64,000 nt of DNA from Desulfosporosinus sp. HMP52 (lineage in GTDB: Bacteria; Bacillota; Desulfitobacteriia; Desulfitobacteriales; Desulfitobacteriaceae): contig NZ_JMGA01000024.1 of the NCBI RefSeq assembly GCF_000765145.1, positions 62,001 through 126,000 on the forward strand. Direction: 5' to 3'. Below are positions 17,769-25,934 of the stretch, in pieces. A program made the translations under genes and the position numbers. The notes beneath the pieces were generated by a model that had not been told where the DNA came from, ran no database searches, and saw nothing but the letters and a program-made list of their open reading frames with translations. Positions within the stretch are counted from its first letter, which is position 1; every line of letters starts with the position of its first letter.

Positions 17769-18497
17769 GTGCAAGAGCAAGTTTTGAAAGAAACCTTAAT
17801 ATCAGCCAAGAGCGGTGATCCTCTCGTCAGAGAGGAACTTATAAAATCTCATAAAGCATTTATAGCTAGGGTAAGTTCCAAAATCTGCAGTAGGTATTTA
17901 ACCTGGGATAATGACGATGAGCTTAGCATTGCTCTTTTAGCTTTTAACGAAGCGATTGACAGCTTCGACCCTCATGGAGGAGCTTCTTTTCACAGTTTTG
18001 TTCAAATGGTGATCCGCCGAAGATTAGTGGATTATTTTCGCAAAGAAGGCAAGCATCAACATCTTTCACTCTCGCCCATGAACCTTGAAGATGAAGAGCT
18101 GAGCCGCTACGATCTTGATACTTCCCTAGAGCAATATCAAGAAAACGAGAACCAAGAGGTCTTTGCGCAAGTCGTTGAAAACTACGTTCGTGTGCTCTGT
18201 GACTATAACGTAACGTTAGATGATTTAATAAAAGTCTCCCCGAAACATAGTGACAGTAAGCAAACTCTCATAAGAGCGGCCTTAGTTTTAAGCCATAACC
18301 CTAGACTTATGGCGCATCTTCAAAAACATAGACTATTACCCATCAAAGAACTAGAGTTACTGACCGGCATAAAACGCAAAGTCCTGGAAAAGGGTCGAAA
18401 ATATCTTATCGCCCTTGCGCTCATCTTATCCGAACCAGATTTTTATCCGCTAAAAATATTTATGCAGCTTCCAAAAGAACCGGGAGAGAAGGTGTAA
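17769..18497 (+). CDS. sigI: RNA polymerase sigma factor SigI
   Basis: About 242 aa with the SigI family layout: an N-terminal sigma-70 region 2 (GDPLVREELIKSHKAFIARVS, LLAFNEAIDSFDP, FHSFVQMVIRRRLVDYFRKE) and a C-terminal domain with ITGIKRKVLEKGRKYLIAL. It directs transcription of wall-stress and polysaccharide-sensing genes in related bacteria and is held inactive by RsgI. Two GTG starts are possible (17760, 17769); the second has GGAG at proper distance. Stop and the next start are six bases apart, so sigI and rsgI are coupled. Confidence 0.93.
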   Translation: MQEQVLKETLISAKSGDPLVREELIKSHKAFIARVSSKICSRYLTWDNDDELSIALLAFNEAIDSFDPHGGASFHSFVQMVIRRRLVDYFRKEGKHQHLSLSPMNLEDEELSRYDLDTSLEQYQENENQEVFAQVVENYVRVLCDYNVTLDDLIKVSPKHSDSKQTLIRAALVLSHNPRLMAHLQKHRLLPIKELELLTGIKRKVLEKGRKYLIALALILSEPDFYPLKIFMQLPKEPGEKV

Positions 18498-18503
18498 GCA
18501 AAA

Positions 18504-19661
18504 ATGGAGAAAACCAAAGGGATTGTGATGCGGACTTCGTCAAAGGTTACTGTCATCTTCACGAAAAAAGGTGACTTTTTAGAAATTCCTACTCCAAAAG
18601 AGCCACCTGTTGTCGGTCAGACTATTGAAGTCGATTTAAACCCGAAGCGATTATCTGTGCTGCACAACTCCGCCTTGAAGTATGCAGCTACAGCAGCAGT
18701 ATTATTGCTTGTTCTCAGCATCAGTATTATTTCCCTCTTATTTATTCCGAATATGGCAGTAGCCTCGGTCGCTCTGGATATTAATAAAGGCATAGAGCTT
18801 TTGATCAACAAAGAGGGCAAAGTTATTAAAGTACAAGATGTCAATGGTGGTTCAGGTATAATGGAAGGAATATCTATCAAGGGGCTGGATGTCTATCAAG
18901 CCGTTGATTTAATCGTGGAAAACGCCAACAACCAGGGAACTTTAAACGAGACTCAAAACCTGGTCCTAGCCAGCGTGGTACCGATCAATAAGTGGGGAAC
19001 CCAAATTATTGATACAGAAAAACTTAGAAGCTCCATCCGTGCTGAAATGACTCGCAGGAACCTGTCCGGAAGTGTGGTTGTGGGTCAAACGAACCGGAAA
19101 ATCCAACAGGAAGCCAAGCAACAGGGAATGACAGTTAACAGTTATTTAATATATGATCGATGCGAAGAGAAAGGTATAGCTGTTCAACCTGATACCCTCC
19201 GTAATGATGCCCAAAAAGCTCTGGTGGATGCGAATGTTAGTGTAGCTACCCTTTTTCCTGAAGAGAGTTTTGAAGTAAGAGCACAAAATTGGATAGATTA
19301 CTCCACAGATGCCAAGCAAGAGCCGACTGTTCAAAATGGCCCAGAATATGAACATCCTTCAAATATGGAATCAAACACTACAGAGAACCATAGTTATATG
19401 GACCGTTCCGAGAGCCAAAACTGGTCATCCGGCAGCAGCTCCGGCAACTGGAGTGCACCTACGGCTTCCATCAGTCCTCCTGTAAATCAACCTCCGCAAG
19501 GAACATCCCCTGATTGGAGCAAACCGACTTCCGGCCAAGTTTCCCCTGACAACAAGATGCCGGAAAGTTCCTCATCGCAACAACCTACAACCCCTTCCTA
19601 TAACGAAGATCGGGATCATGAAAATCCAGATGAGGAAGAGCACGACTATTATAATAATTAA
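18504..19661 (+). CDS. rsgI: Anti-sigma factor RsgI
   Basis: A 385-aa protein. The N-terminal RsgI domain (about 1-52, GIVMRTSSKVTVIFTKKGDF) binds SigI in the cytoplasm. A transmembrane helix at about 58-80 follows, then the family's extracytoplasmic domain (SVALDINKGIELLINKEGKV, GLDVYQAVDLIVENA) and a long Ser/Pro/Gln-rich tail that probably spans the wall. No carbohydrate-binding module is present, unlike clostridial cellulosome RsgIs. Release is known to involve cleavage within the extracytoplasmic domain in the family. Ends before a strong terminator. Confidence 0.93.
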   Translation: MEKTKGIVMRTSSKVTVIFTKKGDFLEIPTPKEPPVVGQTIEVDLNPKRLSVLHNSALKYAATAAVLLLVLSISIISLLFIPNMAVASVALDINKGIELLINKEGKVIKVQDVNGGSGIMEGISIKGLDVYQAVDLIVENANNQGTLNETQNLVLASVVPINKWGTQIIDTEKLRSSIRAEMTRRNLSGSVVVGQTNRKIQQEAKQQGMTVNSYLIYDRCEEKGIAVQPDTLRNDAQKALVDANVSVATLFPEESFEVRAQNWIDYSTDAKQEPTVQNGPEYEHPSNMESNTTENHSYMDRSESQNWSSGSSSGNWSAPTASISPPVNQPPQGTSPDWSKPTSGQVSPDNKMPESSSSQQPTTPSYNEDRDHENPDEEEHDYYNN

Positions 19662-19744
19662 ACCCAGTCTAATTGGCGCCAGAATTCAGGTGAGCACTCG
19701 GAGTGGGATAGAAACGGCACGTGGTAATAAAACCACTCAGATAG

Positions 19745-19785
19745 AAAAACACGGGGAAGCCTCAATTGGTCCTCCCCGTGTTTTT
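19745..19785. terminator. Bidirectional terminator between rsgI and a convergent gene
   Basis: AAAAACACGGGGA and TCCCCGTGTTTTT arms; T tracts flank both sides. It serves rsgI on the plus strand and the small exported-protein gene on the minus strand. Confidence 0.85.
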
Positions 19786-19806
19786 CTTAATTTGACAAAA
19801 CCGCTT

Positions 19807-20016
19807 TTACCACATTCCTCCGTAATAACCGCAACAGCCGTAACCATAACCATAACCATAACCTGGAGCCTGCTGCCCAGGTTGACTTGGGTCTGCCGGT
19901 TGTGCCATCCAGTATCCTTGCGGATAGCCTGGTGCTGCAGAGGCAATAGGTGCCCCTACCGTAAGTAAAGCAACACTTACTAAAAGAACTCGGGCTATTT
20001 TCGATAATTTTTTCAT
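19807..20016 (-). CDS. Small exported Gly/Tyr/Pro-rich protein
   Basis: 69 aa with a signal peptide (KIARVLLVSVALLTVGAPIA, cleavage near ASA-A) and a mature part of about 40 residues rich in Gly, Tyr, Pro and Gln that ends YGYGYGCCGYYGGMW. The tandem GYG repeats and the Cys pair recall metal-binding or wall-embedded peptides, but no function is known. It has regulon promoter C. Confidence 0.75.
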   Translation of the reverse strand: MKKLSKIARVLLVSVALLTVGAPIASAAPGYPQGYWMAQPADPSQPGQQAPGYGYGYGYGCCGYYGGMW

Positions 20017-20047
20017 TTCGTTTCCCCCTCTCTACATTGCTAAGCTA

Positions 20048-20102
20048 AGTATAAAGTTATTACTTTACGCCAACGTCACAGATTCTTAACATTTTTGTTA
20101 AA
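20048..20102 (-). promoter_or_regulatory. Regulon promoter C
   Basis: Minus strand: TTTAAC, TGTTAA and TGTGAC at 11-bp steps, and TATACT (20053-20048) 21 bp further. It drives the small exported-protein gene that starts at 20016. The transposon inserted only 10-20 bp upstream of the outermost hexamer. Confidence 0.8.
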
Positions 20103-20314
20103 TAGTCCGGTATGTTGATCACTAAGGGGTTCAGTTTTGGAGTGGAAAATTCATTTTAGCGCCCTCTTTAGCGGTAAATATCAGCATGAAGATAGCACAA
20201 ATTAAAACTCTGGAGGCCTTGCAAATAGCGGGGTCTCTTTTGAATTCGCAGATTTTTAACATAGTTTTAGCAAAAAATTAGCATTAGAATTATTTATTTC
20301 TACTGATAAAGATT

Positions 20315-20375
20315 TGCTAAAATCTTGCGATTCGCTATGTTAAAAATATGCTAAAATGGTGCTAGAAATTTGCTA
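20315..20375 (+). repeat. Subterminal TGCTA repeats, left end
   Basis: TGCTA at 20315, 20349, 20360 and 20371; the last three are 11 bp apart. They mirror the set at the right end and are probably transposase binding sites. Confidence 0.6.
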
Positions 20376-20437
20376 TTCCTGTTTATTTGGGCTCAAAAAT
20401 GTCAAGCATATAAGTATGAACTATAGGAGGCTTTACC

Positions 20438-20758
20438 TTGGAAATCGTTCTATTGAAACCTAAAGACCTTGAAGAAAAAGCCGTTACACTTACCTTATCG
20501 GAGCGAACGGCTAGACTTCTGCAATTTTATTCTGAATACTGCAAGCGCAACCAGGATGATATTGTTGACCATTACTTAGAAGAGATTTTTAGACTAGACC
20601 AGAAGTTTCAAGCTTGGGGAACAACTAAGAGAAACAATAAAGTATTCATGAAACTCATTTCTGAAATCGCTTCAATTGAGGGTTATGATTCAGAAATCGA
20701 GGACATATTTGAGAATCATAGTGGCGACCAGATACATAATGAGGCAGATAATGGCTAA
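20438..20758 (+). CDS. 106-aa transposon accessory protein of unknown function
   Basis: Starts at TTG 20438 after AGGAGG. It is mainly helical and charged (VTLTLSERTARLLQFYSEYC, DDIVDHYLEEIFRLDQKF). The first part could be a ribbon-helix-helix-like DNA-binding protein, given a short beta-like start and two helices, but no motif is decisive. Its stop overlaps the next ORF, which in turn overlaps the transposase, so the three are coupled. A role as a transposition accessory or regulator is inferred. Confidence 0.65.
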   Translation: MEIVLLKPKDLEEKAVTLTLSERTARLLQFYSEYCKRNQDDIVDHYLEEIFRLDQKFQAWGTTKRNNKVFMKLISEIASIEGYDSEIEDIFENHSGDQIHNEADNG

Positions 20759-20855
20759 TTTCAAACGATTGGCTTGCAATGCTGATGATTTAGTTCAAAT
20801 TCAAGAACCACTTACCCCAGAGCAAATTAAACAAAGAGACATCGATTATGAATGA
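20751..20855 (+). CDS. 34-aa coupled peptide between accessory gene and transposase
   Basis: ATG 20751 lies inside the end of the preceding gene (8-base overlap) and the stop overlaps the transposase ATG (ATGA). The peptide begins MANFKRLACNADDLVQIQEP. Tight overlaps on both sides support real translation or at least a coupling role. No known family. Confidence 0.5.
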   Translation: MANFKRLACNADDLVQIQEPLTPEQIKQRDIDYE

Positions 20856-22614
20856 TGAGCAATACCAAGTTTAATGCAAAGCATCGAGTTATACTTAGAC
20901 ACGATGCTTTTACTCCTATTGCATTTACGCTTAAAGGACAAAAATATTCAATACAGTTCAATCATTGTACGAATCCATTTTGTCGTTGGTACGGAGACAA
21001 TCAATCCGAACTATGGCGAATAAACGTTAGAGGCAAAAGACGTTACAAATACAAACTTAACGGCCAACCCTTTATCGATGGCGATCGACGGATTGTTTGT
21101 AACGAGGACTCATTAACTCCTGGGGCATCCGGAGGGTGCGGAACAAGACCGATATCAACTTGGAGTGTAGCAGAAGAAATAAAGAGGCTTGTGACGTTAA
21201 ATACGGTTCTAGACTTAGAGCCCGATTATAAATTTCATAAGGAGGTTTGTGATTTCGAGGGTGCAACCCCGTTTGATGGCTCAAAATCCTTTTACCCTCA
21301 CGGTAAAAGTAAAACAAATTCCGAACGGTTTAAATGCAAGTCGTGTGGCAAAGTCACGAACATCTTGCCGAAAAGAGAACAGGCCTACAGTTATCACCAA
21401 CAGCGCAATGAGATTCTGCCCACATTAGCAGCAATGCTCATTAACAGGGTTCCAGTACGCAGAGCCTGTGAGATATTGGCTATTGGTTCTCAGACGTACT
21501 ATGACAAGATGGAGTACGTTTACATGCGTTGCTTAGAATTCCTTGAAAAACACGAGGCGAAGCCTTTATCTATCAAGACCTTTGACAAACTCTGGATTAA
21601 CTCTGATATCTTTGTATATTATTTGAATAACAACCGGCACAAGTTCGCCGGAGACAATAAGGCCGTTCGCAAAGAAGACTTTAGAAAGATGCAAACCCGT
21701 TGTATTGTCTCTGGTGACATTCACTCACGCTATATCTTCCGGGTCGACCTAGCCTACGATTGGGACATTACCATGGATCAGCTTGAAAAGGATACCCAAG
21801 CCTACAAGTGCGACCACTTGGAGCGAAGCGAAAGGAAAAACGCCCGTCTGGAAATCTCGTACACTCCTCAATCCCCAACGACTTTTGATAAACTCGATCT
21901 GGCAACACTCGCCCATGTTACGCACGAATATAACGGCGAAAAACTAGCGATAAAGACCCGATTTGATTATGTACCAGGATTACATATTTCAACGAACTAT
22001 ACTGCTCTAGCGCACTTTTGGCTCGGAACGACCTTTGGTAACCGCAAACGTTTAGCCCTTGTCGTAGGTACTAAGGGAATATTCTGATGCCCAAGAGAAG
22101 ATTCGTTACTGGCGCGAAGACCATGGCCTCCAAGAGATAAGCGATTATAAAGTTGGTATCGAGCTGTTGGCTGAACAACTAAAAAGGACGAAGTTCTTTG
22201 ATCCAGTAGGGATATACGCCGCCTAATCTGCTGCATAAAAGTATCTGTTGGTCGGTTGTTAACCTGCATGAGTAGCTTAGCTAAATCATGTTCAGTCAAA
22301 TGCCGATAGGTCAGTTAAAATGCCAAGTTCCCGATAGCCTATATCGTGAAATGCTAAAGGGTGTGTAATAAAATCATCGGTTCGTACTGCCCTTTTATAG
22401 CCTGAGCTATCGGTCACAGAGAGCCGATAAAAAGAGCTATATCTATTCAAATTACAGCCCTAAGTACGCCCAATTTCTAGTGACCATCTTGAGGACTTAC
22501 TATAATTTTTGTACTGGGAAACGACTCAGAACTGGGGAAATCGTAACGCCGGCCATGAAACTGGGGATTGCAGATAGGCCCTATGAATGGAAAGATATCC
22601 TTTATTTTAAGTAA
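20852..22614 (+). pseudogene. Zinc-ribbon transposase, frameshifted and internally rearranged
   Basis: The open part (411 codons) has Cys clusters typical of transposase zinc ribbons (FNHCTNPFCRWYG, FKCKSCGKVTNILPK) and a following catalytic-type domain (INSDIFVYYLNN, RCIVSGDIHSRYIF). After 22087 a one-base shift leads to SDAQEKIRYWREDHGLQEIS. Then a segment is on the opposite strand. The C-terminus resumes in the forward direction as SYIYSNYSPKYAQFLVTILR and ends EWKDILYFK at 22614. The intact protein would have been about 560-590 aa. A second remnant of the same family is at 62395-62790. Confidence 0.8.
22200..22418 (-). other. Inverted internal segment of the transposase gene
   Basis: Read on the minus strand this stretch encodes HPLAFHDIGYRELGILTDLS, then (after a frame slip) EHDLAKLLMQVNNRP and TDTFMQQIRRRISLLDQ. 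These are the residues expected between the forward blocks ending LAEQLKRTKFF and starting RADKKSYIY. The related remnant at 62395-62790 has TSAFMQPIRRKLS followed directly by the SYSNVNPKYAQ block in one orientation, which supports an inversion here. Breakpoints are approximate. Confidence 0.65.
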
Positions 22615-22659
22615 TAGGTTTTTAAATATGATATTTCTCTAAAATTCGTCACTAACTTG

Positions 22660-22682
22660 ACGCATTTTGCAAAAAAATGCGT
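22660..22682. promoter_or_regulatory. Inverted repeat upstream of abiEi, candidate operator
   Basis: ACGCATTTT and AAAATGCGT are perfect 9-bp arms around five bases, 75 bp before the abiEi start. AbiEi antitoxins are known to repress their own operon by binding inverted repeats; the match to this site is inferred. Confidence 0.5.
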
Positions 22683-22756
22683 ATGTTTATTGCAGTTAAT
22701 TATTTACAATATGCTTAATGCCTCTTATAATCTACTTAGGAAGAGGTGTTTTTACT

Positions 22757-23356
22757 ATGGAAAATTCTCATTTTGAAGAACTGAAAAGAATATTTAAAAA
22801 CAACAATGGTATCGCAGAAAGAAATGATTTTGCCGATATTCATTATAGACATATTAATAAGCTTATGAAGCAAGGCACTGTAATTCGTCTCAAACGTGGC
22901 CTTTATCAATGGGTTGACGGAATGGAGAATGACGAGGTTGAGGTACTATTTAAACTACTTCCAGAGTCAATTTTATCGATGGAAAGTGCTTTACACTATT
23001 ATGAATATACTGACCGTACCCCTGACCATTGGACAATATCTGTAAATCGAAATATCAATAAGAATAAGCTTAAAATTGTCTATCCTCCAATTAAACCATA
23101 CTATGTAGACCCAAATTTGCTGGAACTTGGTTTGACACTAGGAAAAATTAATGAAATTCCAGTACGTATTTACAACAAAGAACGGACTATTTGCGATATA
23201 CTGAAATACGTAAACAAGATGGACAGGGAAATTGTTAATAAAGCAATTCAAGCTTATATTAAAGACCCTCAAAAGAACATCCCTCTACTACTTGATTATG
23301 GTAAAAATTTAAAGATTTCAAAAAAAATACAAATGTGGCTTGGAGTGTGGTTTTAA
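22757..23356 (+). CDS. abiEi: AbiEi-family antitoxin (type IV toxin-antitoxin)
   Basis: About 199 aa starting at ATG 22757 after AGAGGTG. The N-terminal winged-helix domain (FEELKRIFKNNNGIAERNDF, GTVIRLKRGLYQW) and the following antitoxin domain (YYEYTDRTPDHWTISVNRN, PVRIYNKERTICDILKYVNK) are typical of AbiEi. It neutralises the AbiEii nucleotidyltransferase without direct complex formation and autoregulates. The final codons abut abiEii. It is cargo of the transposon and probably helps keep it in the population or gives phage exclusion. Confidence 0.92.
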   Translation: MENSHFEELKRIFKNNNGIAERNDFADIHYRHINKLMKQGTVIRLKRGLYQWVDGMENDEVEVLFKLLPESILSMESALHYYEYTDRTPDHWTISVNRNINKNKLKIVYPPIKPYYVDPNLLELGLTLGKINEIPVRIYNKERTICDILKYVNKMDREIVNKAIQAYIKDPQKNIPLLLDYGKNLKISKKIQMWLGVWF

Positions 23357-23357
23357 A

Positions 23358-24266
23358 TTGGATAAGGGGCAATCAGTTTTAGACAAATTAAGAAATAAAG
23401 CTCGTAATGAAGGTAAAAGCGCACAAAAATTATTACAACTCTTTTGCCAAGAGGAATTCTTAAGACGACTGGAACATTCAGTGTATTACAATAACTTTAT
23501 CTTAAAAGGTGGTCTCCTCCTATATTGTTTAAGTGAATTTCGAAGTCGCCCTACAATGGACATAGATTTTGAAATGCGGTATTTATCTAATACTGCTGAA
23601 AACATTGCAAAGATTATCATGGAAATTCTATCTGCAGAAACTGAAAACGATTTTATTTCTTTTGAATTATTGAAGACCGGGTTAATCACAGAACAAAAAG
23701 AATATCACGGGATAAGGATTAATCTTCGTGCTCATATAAAAAACACTCGAACTCCTTTTCATATAGACTTGGGAGTTGGTGATGTAATTATTCCTAACCC
23801 AGAACCACGCGAGCTTCCAACGCAGTTAGATGAATTTGAAAAACCAAAAGTTTTAACCTATTCATTAGAATCCACTATTGCCGAAAAATTTGAAGCTATT
23901 ATATCTCTGATGGAACTAAGCAGTCGGATGAAAGATTATTACGACATCTACTTTCTTGCTAGTTCATATACCTTTGATGCGAGAAAACTTCAGGAAGCAG
24001 TTTGTGAAACCCTAAAAACTCGTGGTACGAGCTACGAATCAAATACCCTTGATAAAGTAAGAGTTTTTCAAGAGGACAAAGACATGAATCAAAAATGGAG
24101 AAATTTCACTAAAACACTTGAAACAAACATAGGATTCGTTGAGGTAATCGAAACACTATACGCTTTCATGCTCCCTATTTTTAATGCAATTATTAAGGAA
24201 CGCGAAATATTTGGAACATGGAATCCCCATAATAATAGCTACGAAAAATGTAATAAGGTGATATAA
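23358..24266 (+). CDS. abiEii: AbiEii-family nucleotidyltransferase toxin
   Basis: About 302 aa. The DNA-polymerase-beta-like core is visible: Gly51-Gly52 in KGGLLLY, the catalytic Asp68-x-Asp70 in PTMDIDFEM, the Lys/Glu block STIAEKFEAI and the SRMKDYYDIYFLA motif. Family toxins transfer nucleotides (some to tRNA acceptor ends) and stop growth. The likely start is TTG 23358, one base after the abiEi stop; an in-frame TTG at 23340 would overlap it. Followed by a terminator inside the transposon. Confidence 0.92.
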   Translation: MDKGQSVLDKLRNKARNEGKSAQKLLQLFCQEEFLRRLEHSVYYNNFILKGGLLLYCLSEFRSRPTMDIDFEMRYLSNTAENIAKIIMEILSAETENDFISFELLKTGLITEQKEYHGIRINLRAHIKNTRTPFHIDLGVGDVIIPNPEPRELPTQLDEFEKPKVLTYSLESTIAEKFEAIISLMELSSRMKDYYDIYFLASSYTFDARKLQEAVCETLKTRGTSYESNTLDKVRVFQEDKDMNQKWRNFTKTLETNIGFVEVIETLYAFMLPIFNAIIKEREIFGTWNPHNNSYEKCNKVI

Positions 24267-24350
24267 CAAGGCTTTCAGTATTGACTATGCTGCAAACCCT
24301 TTATTATGCCTCTCTTAAAAATAACCTAAATTAAATATATTACATCTCTT

Positions 24351-24384
24351 CAAAGGGGAGCGTCACTTGTGGCACTCCCCTTTG
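24351..24384 (+). terminator. Terminator of the abiE operon
   Basis: CAAAGGGGAG and CTCCCCTTTG arms about 85 bases after the abiEii stop. Confidence 0.7.
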
Positions 24385-24453
24385 ACTTACTAAAAACCGC
24401 TCTTTCGCGGTGTGTAGCCGGTTATTTCTCTGCTGAAATCATGCGATTAGTTA

Positions 24454-24492
24454 TGCTAGGAATGTGCTAGAATCCTGCTATTTAGGGTGCTA
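24454..24492 (+). repeat. Subterminal TGCTA repeats, right end
   Basis: TGCTA at 24454, 24465, 24476 and 24488, spaced 11, 11 and 12 bp, just inside the right terminal repeat. Confidence 0.6.
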
Positions 24493-24608
24493 TTTTTAAA
24501 ATTCCAAAACTGAACCCCTTATGTTGATCACTAAGCTTTTACAGTTGATGCATCATTCTTTGCTTGGATGGAAAAATGCATTTTATCAATCCATTTTATT
24601 ATCGCAAT

Positions 24609-24887
24609 TTACCAGCACCACCAATTTTTATAGGCATTATTCCAGCCACTATTGCGAGGACTATTATACCAATAATATTTAGGCTGATTCTTGGGATTCA
24701 TCTGACTGTACCACGATCCACTCACATCAGGGTTAGCTGGCCTTACATCGGGTTTAAGCTGAGCTTGGTACAGGCTAGCAATAGGGGCTTGCTGCCAAAG
24801 ACTGGGTGCTGTAAATGCTCTTGATAGAAAAAGAACTGTAAGAAATAGAGCAATAACAATAAATATCAATAATGCCTTCTTCTTCAT
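24609..24887 (-). CDS. Small exported YYWYNSP-motif protein
   Basis: 92 aa. A signal or anchor helix (ALLIFIVIALFLTVLFLSRA) is followed by a Pro/Gln-rich mature part with the aromatic motif NQPKYYWYNSPRNSGW and a Trp-rich end. A paralogue (38413-38718) shares the helix and DVSGS.YS..NP..QP.YYWY.SP. It lies under regulon promoter D. The paralogue is the first gene of the candidate regulator operon, so this family may be a co-sensor or a product of the same response. No known function. Confidence 0.75.
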   Translation of the reverse strand: MKKKALLIFIVIALFLTVLFLSRAFTAPSLWQQAPIASLYQAQLKPDVRPANPDVSGSWYSQMNPKNQPKYYWYNSPRNSGWNNAYKNWWCW

Positions 24888-24918
24888 TGTAGTCCCTCCA
24901 TTTTTGATCCATAAATAG

Positions 24919-24973
24919 ATTCTACCTTATGAGGATTACATAAAGTTAACGTATTATTAACATTTTTGTTAAA
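24919..24973 (-). promoter_or_regulatory. Regulon promoter D
   Basis: Minus strand: TTTAAC, TGTTAA and CGTTAA with 11-bp steps; TAGAAT (24924-24919) 21 bp after the last. The gene starts at 24887. Confidence 0.75.
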
Positions 24974-25108
24974 ATACCTTTATGTGCTATCCCAGCAGAT
25001 TTTTAGTCCACAAAGCTAGAATCTTCATTCATGATCTATATACATAAGGATCAACAATTTTACTCAATTCTTGTTCGTGTTCTTTTTCCTTATTGTCCTA
25101 AGTGAAAA

Positions 25109-25145
25109 AGTATGACAGGCGCTCATTGTAAGCGTTTGTCCTACT
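25109..25145 (-). terminator. Terminator relic after an exported-protein fragment
   Basis: AGTATGACA and TTGTCCTACT arms with a GCGCTCATTGTAAGC loop. It closely matches the terminator at 28682-28719 after the Ig-like repeat protein, showing the two gene ends are duplicates. Confidence 0.55.
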
Positions 25146-25159
25146 CTATCCTTATCTTT

Positions 25160-25354
25160 TTACCAGCCATGTCCGGTTCGGCTACCACCCATATTGGTAT
25201 TACGGCTCTCGTTATGATTAGAGTTATAACCATTTTTGTTCATAGTATTTGTGCTTTTACTCGTAGTGACACGAAGTTGATTGGTTGAACGTATTCCATT
25301 GTTTGGCTCATTTCGCTATGTGTCATAATTGTAGGGGTTTGCCGGAATTATATT
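25160..25354 (-). pseudogene. C-terminal fragment of an exported protein related to the Ig-like repeat protein
   Basis: The minus strand reads MNKNGYNSNHNESRNTNMGG and SRTGHGW before the stop. This parallels the end of the protein at 28801-30258 (MNGNGYNSNHNENSNTNMGG). One in-frame stop interrupts the upstream part (PANPYNYDT-stop-RNEPNNG). No signal peptide or repeat domain remains. Confidence 0.75.
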
Positions 25355-25400
25355 ATGCGAAGAAAACAAATAAGGAAACTGAGGAAGGAAAATAAGCAGG

Positions 25401-25658
25401 ATGGGTATGACGAATATTAACTACATTATGGATATGACGAAATCGTTTTTAGATGGAGAAATCGACTACATAAGTTTTTATCTAGACTTTCCCTATGAGG
25501 TAGAAAAGCGTTATCGAAAAATGGTTCGGGAAGACAGAGATCAGGGGGCCCATGGCCCGGGTCGATTACAATTGTCTTTCCAAGCGGTGTGCTTCCATAA
25601 TTCAAAGCGTTCTATTTCTGATTTTTCGCGAATTAGGCTACCGCCTTTTTTAAGATAG
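25401..25658 (+). pseudogene. Truncated small acidic protein gene
   Basis: The first 48 codons (INYIMDMTKSFLDGEIDYIS, FYLDFPYEVEKRYRKMVRED) look like a genuine cytoplasmic protein start. Beyond about 25540 the frame is only the reverse reading of an amidase fragment, so the gene is cut off there. I do not recognise the family. Confidence 0.5.
25540..25600 (-). pseudogene. Fragment of an N-acetylmuramoyl-L-alanine amidase (Amidase_3)
   Basis: The minus strand encodes LGKTIVIDPGHGPPD, the zinc-binding start of the Amidase_3/CwlD domain (VIDPGHGGPD). Nothing else of the domain is present. Confidence 0.6.
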
Positions 25659-25899
25659 CATTTTCCTCTCTCAAATCCATGATTTCCTTACGCAACCTGC
25701 GAAGCTCTTCATCAGCTTCAGGTAGGTGACCGCTACCAGGAAATGCGTTATTACCATGCTTGCTGAACTTGTTTATCCATCTGTGTAATGCGTTAGGACT
25801 TAAATCTAACTCACGAGCTGCCTCAGCAACAGGTTTTCCACTTTCCTTCACGTGAGTAACAGTCATTAACTTATAGTCCTTATCAAACTTAGTTTTCAT
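25633..25899 (-). mobile_element. Orphan IS3-family OrfA
   Basis: 88 aa from ATG 25899 after GAGG. The Tnp_1 helix-turn-helix (KPVAEAARELDLSPNALHRW) and the leucine zipper (EELRRLRKEIMDLREENAIL) are intact. OrfB, reached by frameshifting in IS3 elements, is absent; the following sequence is the amidase fragment. It is therefore a truncated insertion sequence. Confidence 0.8.
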
Positions 25900-25934
25900 A
25901 TGGATACCTCTGTTAATTAATTTTTTCACACGTT

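Larger units (their letters stand above)
20123..24521 (+). mobile_element. 4.4-kb transposon with broken transposase and AbiE cargo
   Basis: Perfect 19-bp terminal inverted repeats begin TAAGGGGTTCAGTTTTGGA at 20123-20141 and end with the complement at 24503-24521. The flanking sequence TGTTGATCAC is present at 20113-20122 and again at 24522-24531, a 10-bp target duplication (up to 15 bp if the ends are placed differently). Both subterminal regions contain TGCTA repeats every 11 bp. Inside are two small coupled genes, a transposase with a frameshift and an inverted segment, and the abiEi/abiEii toxin-antitoxin operon with its terminator. The precise ends show a genuine transposition event; the transposase is now dead. 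I cannot name the IS family with confidence. Confidence 0.88.
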
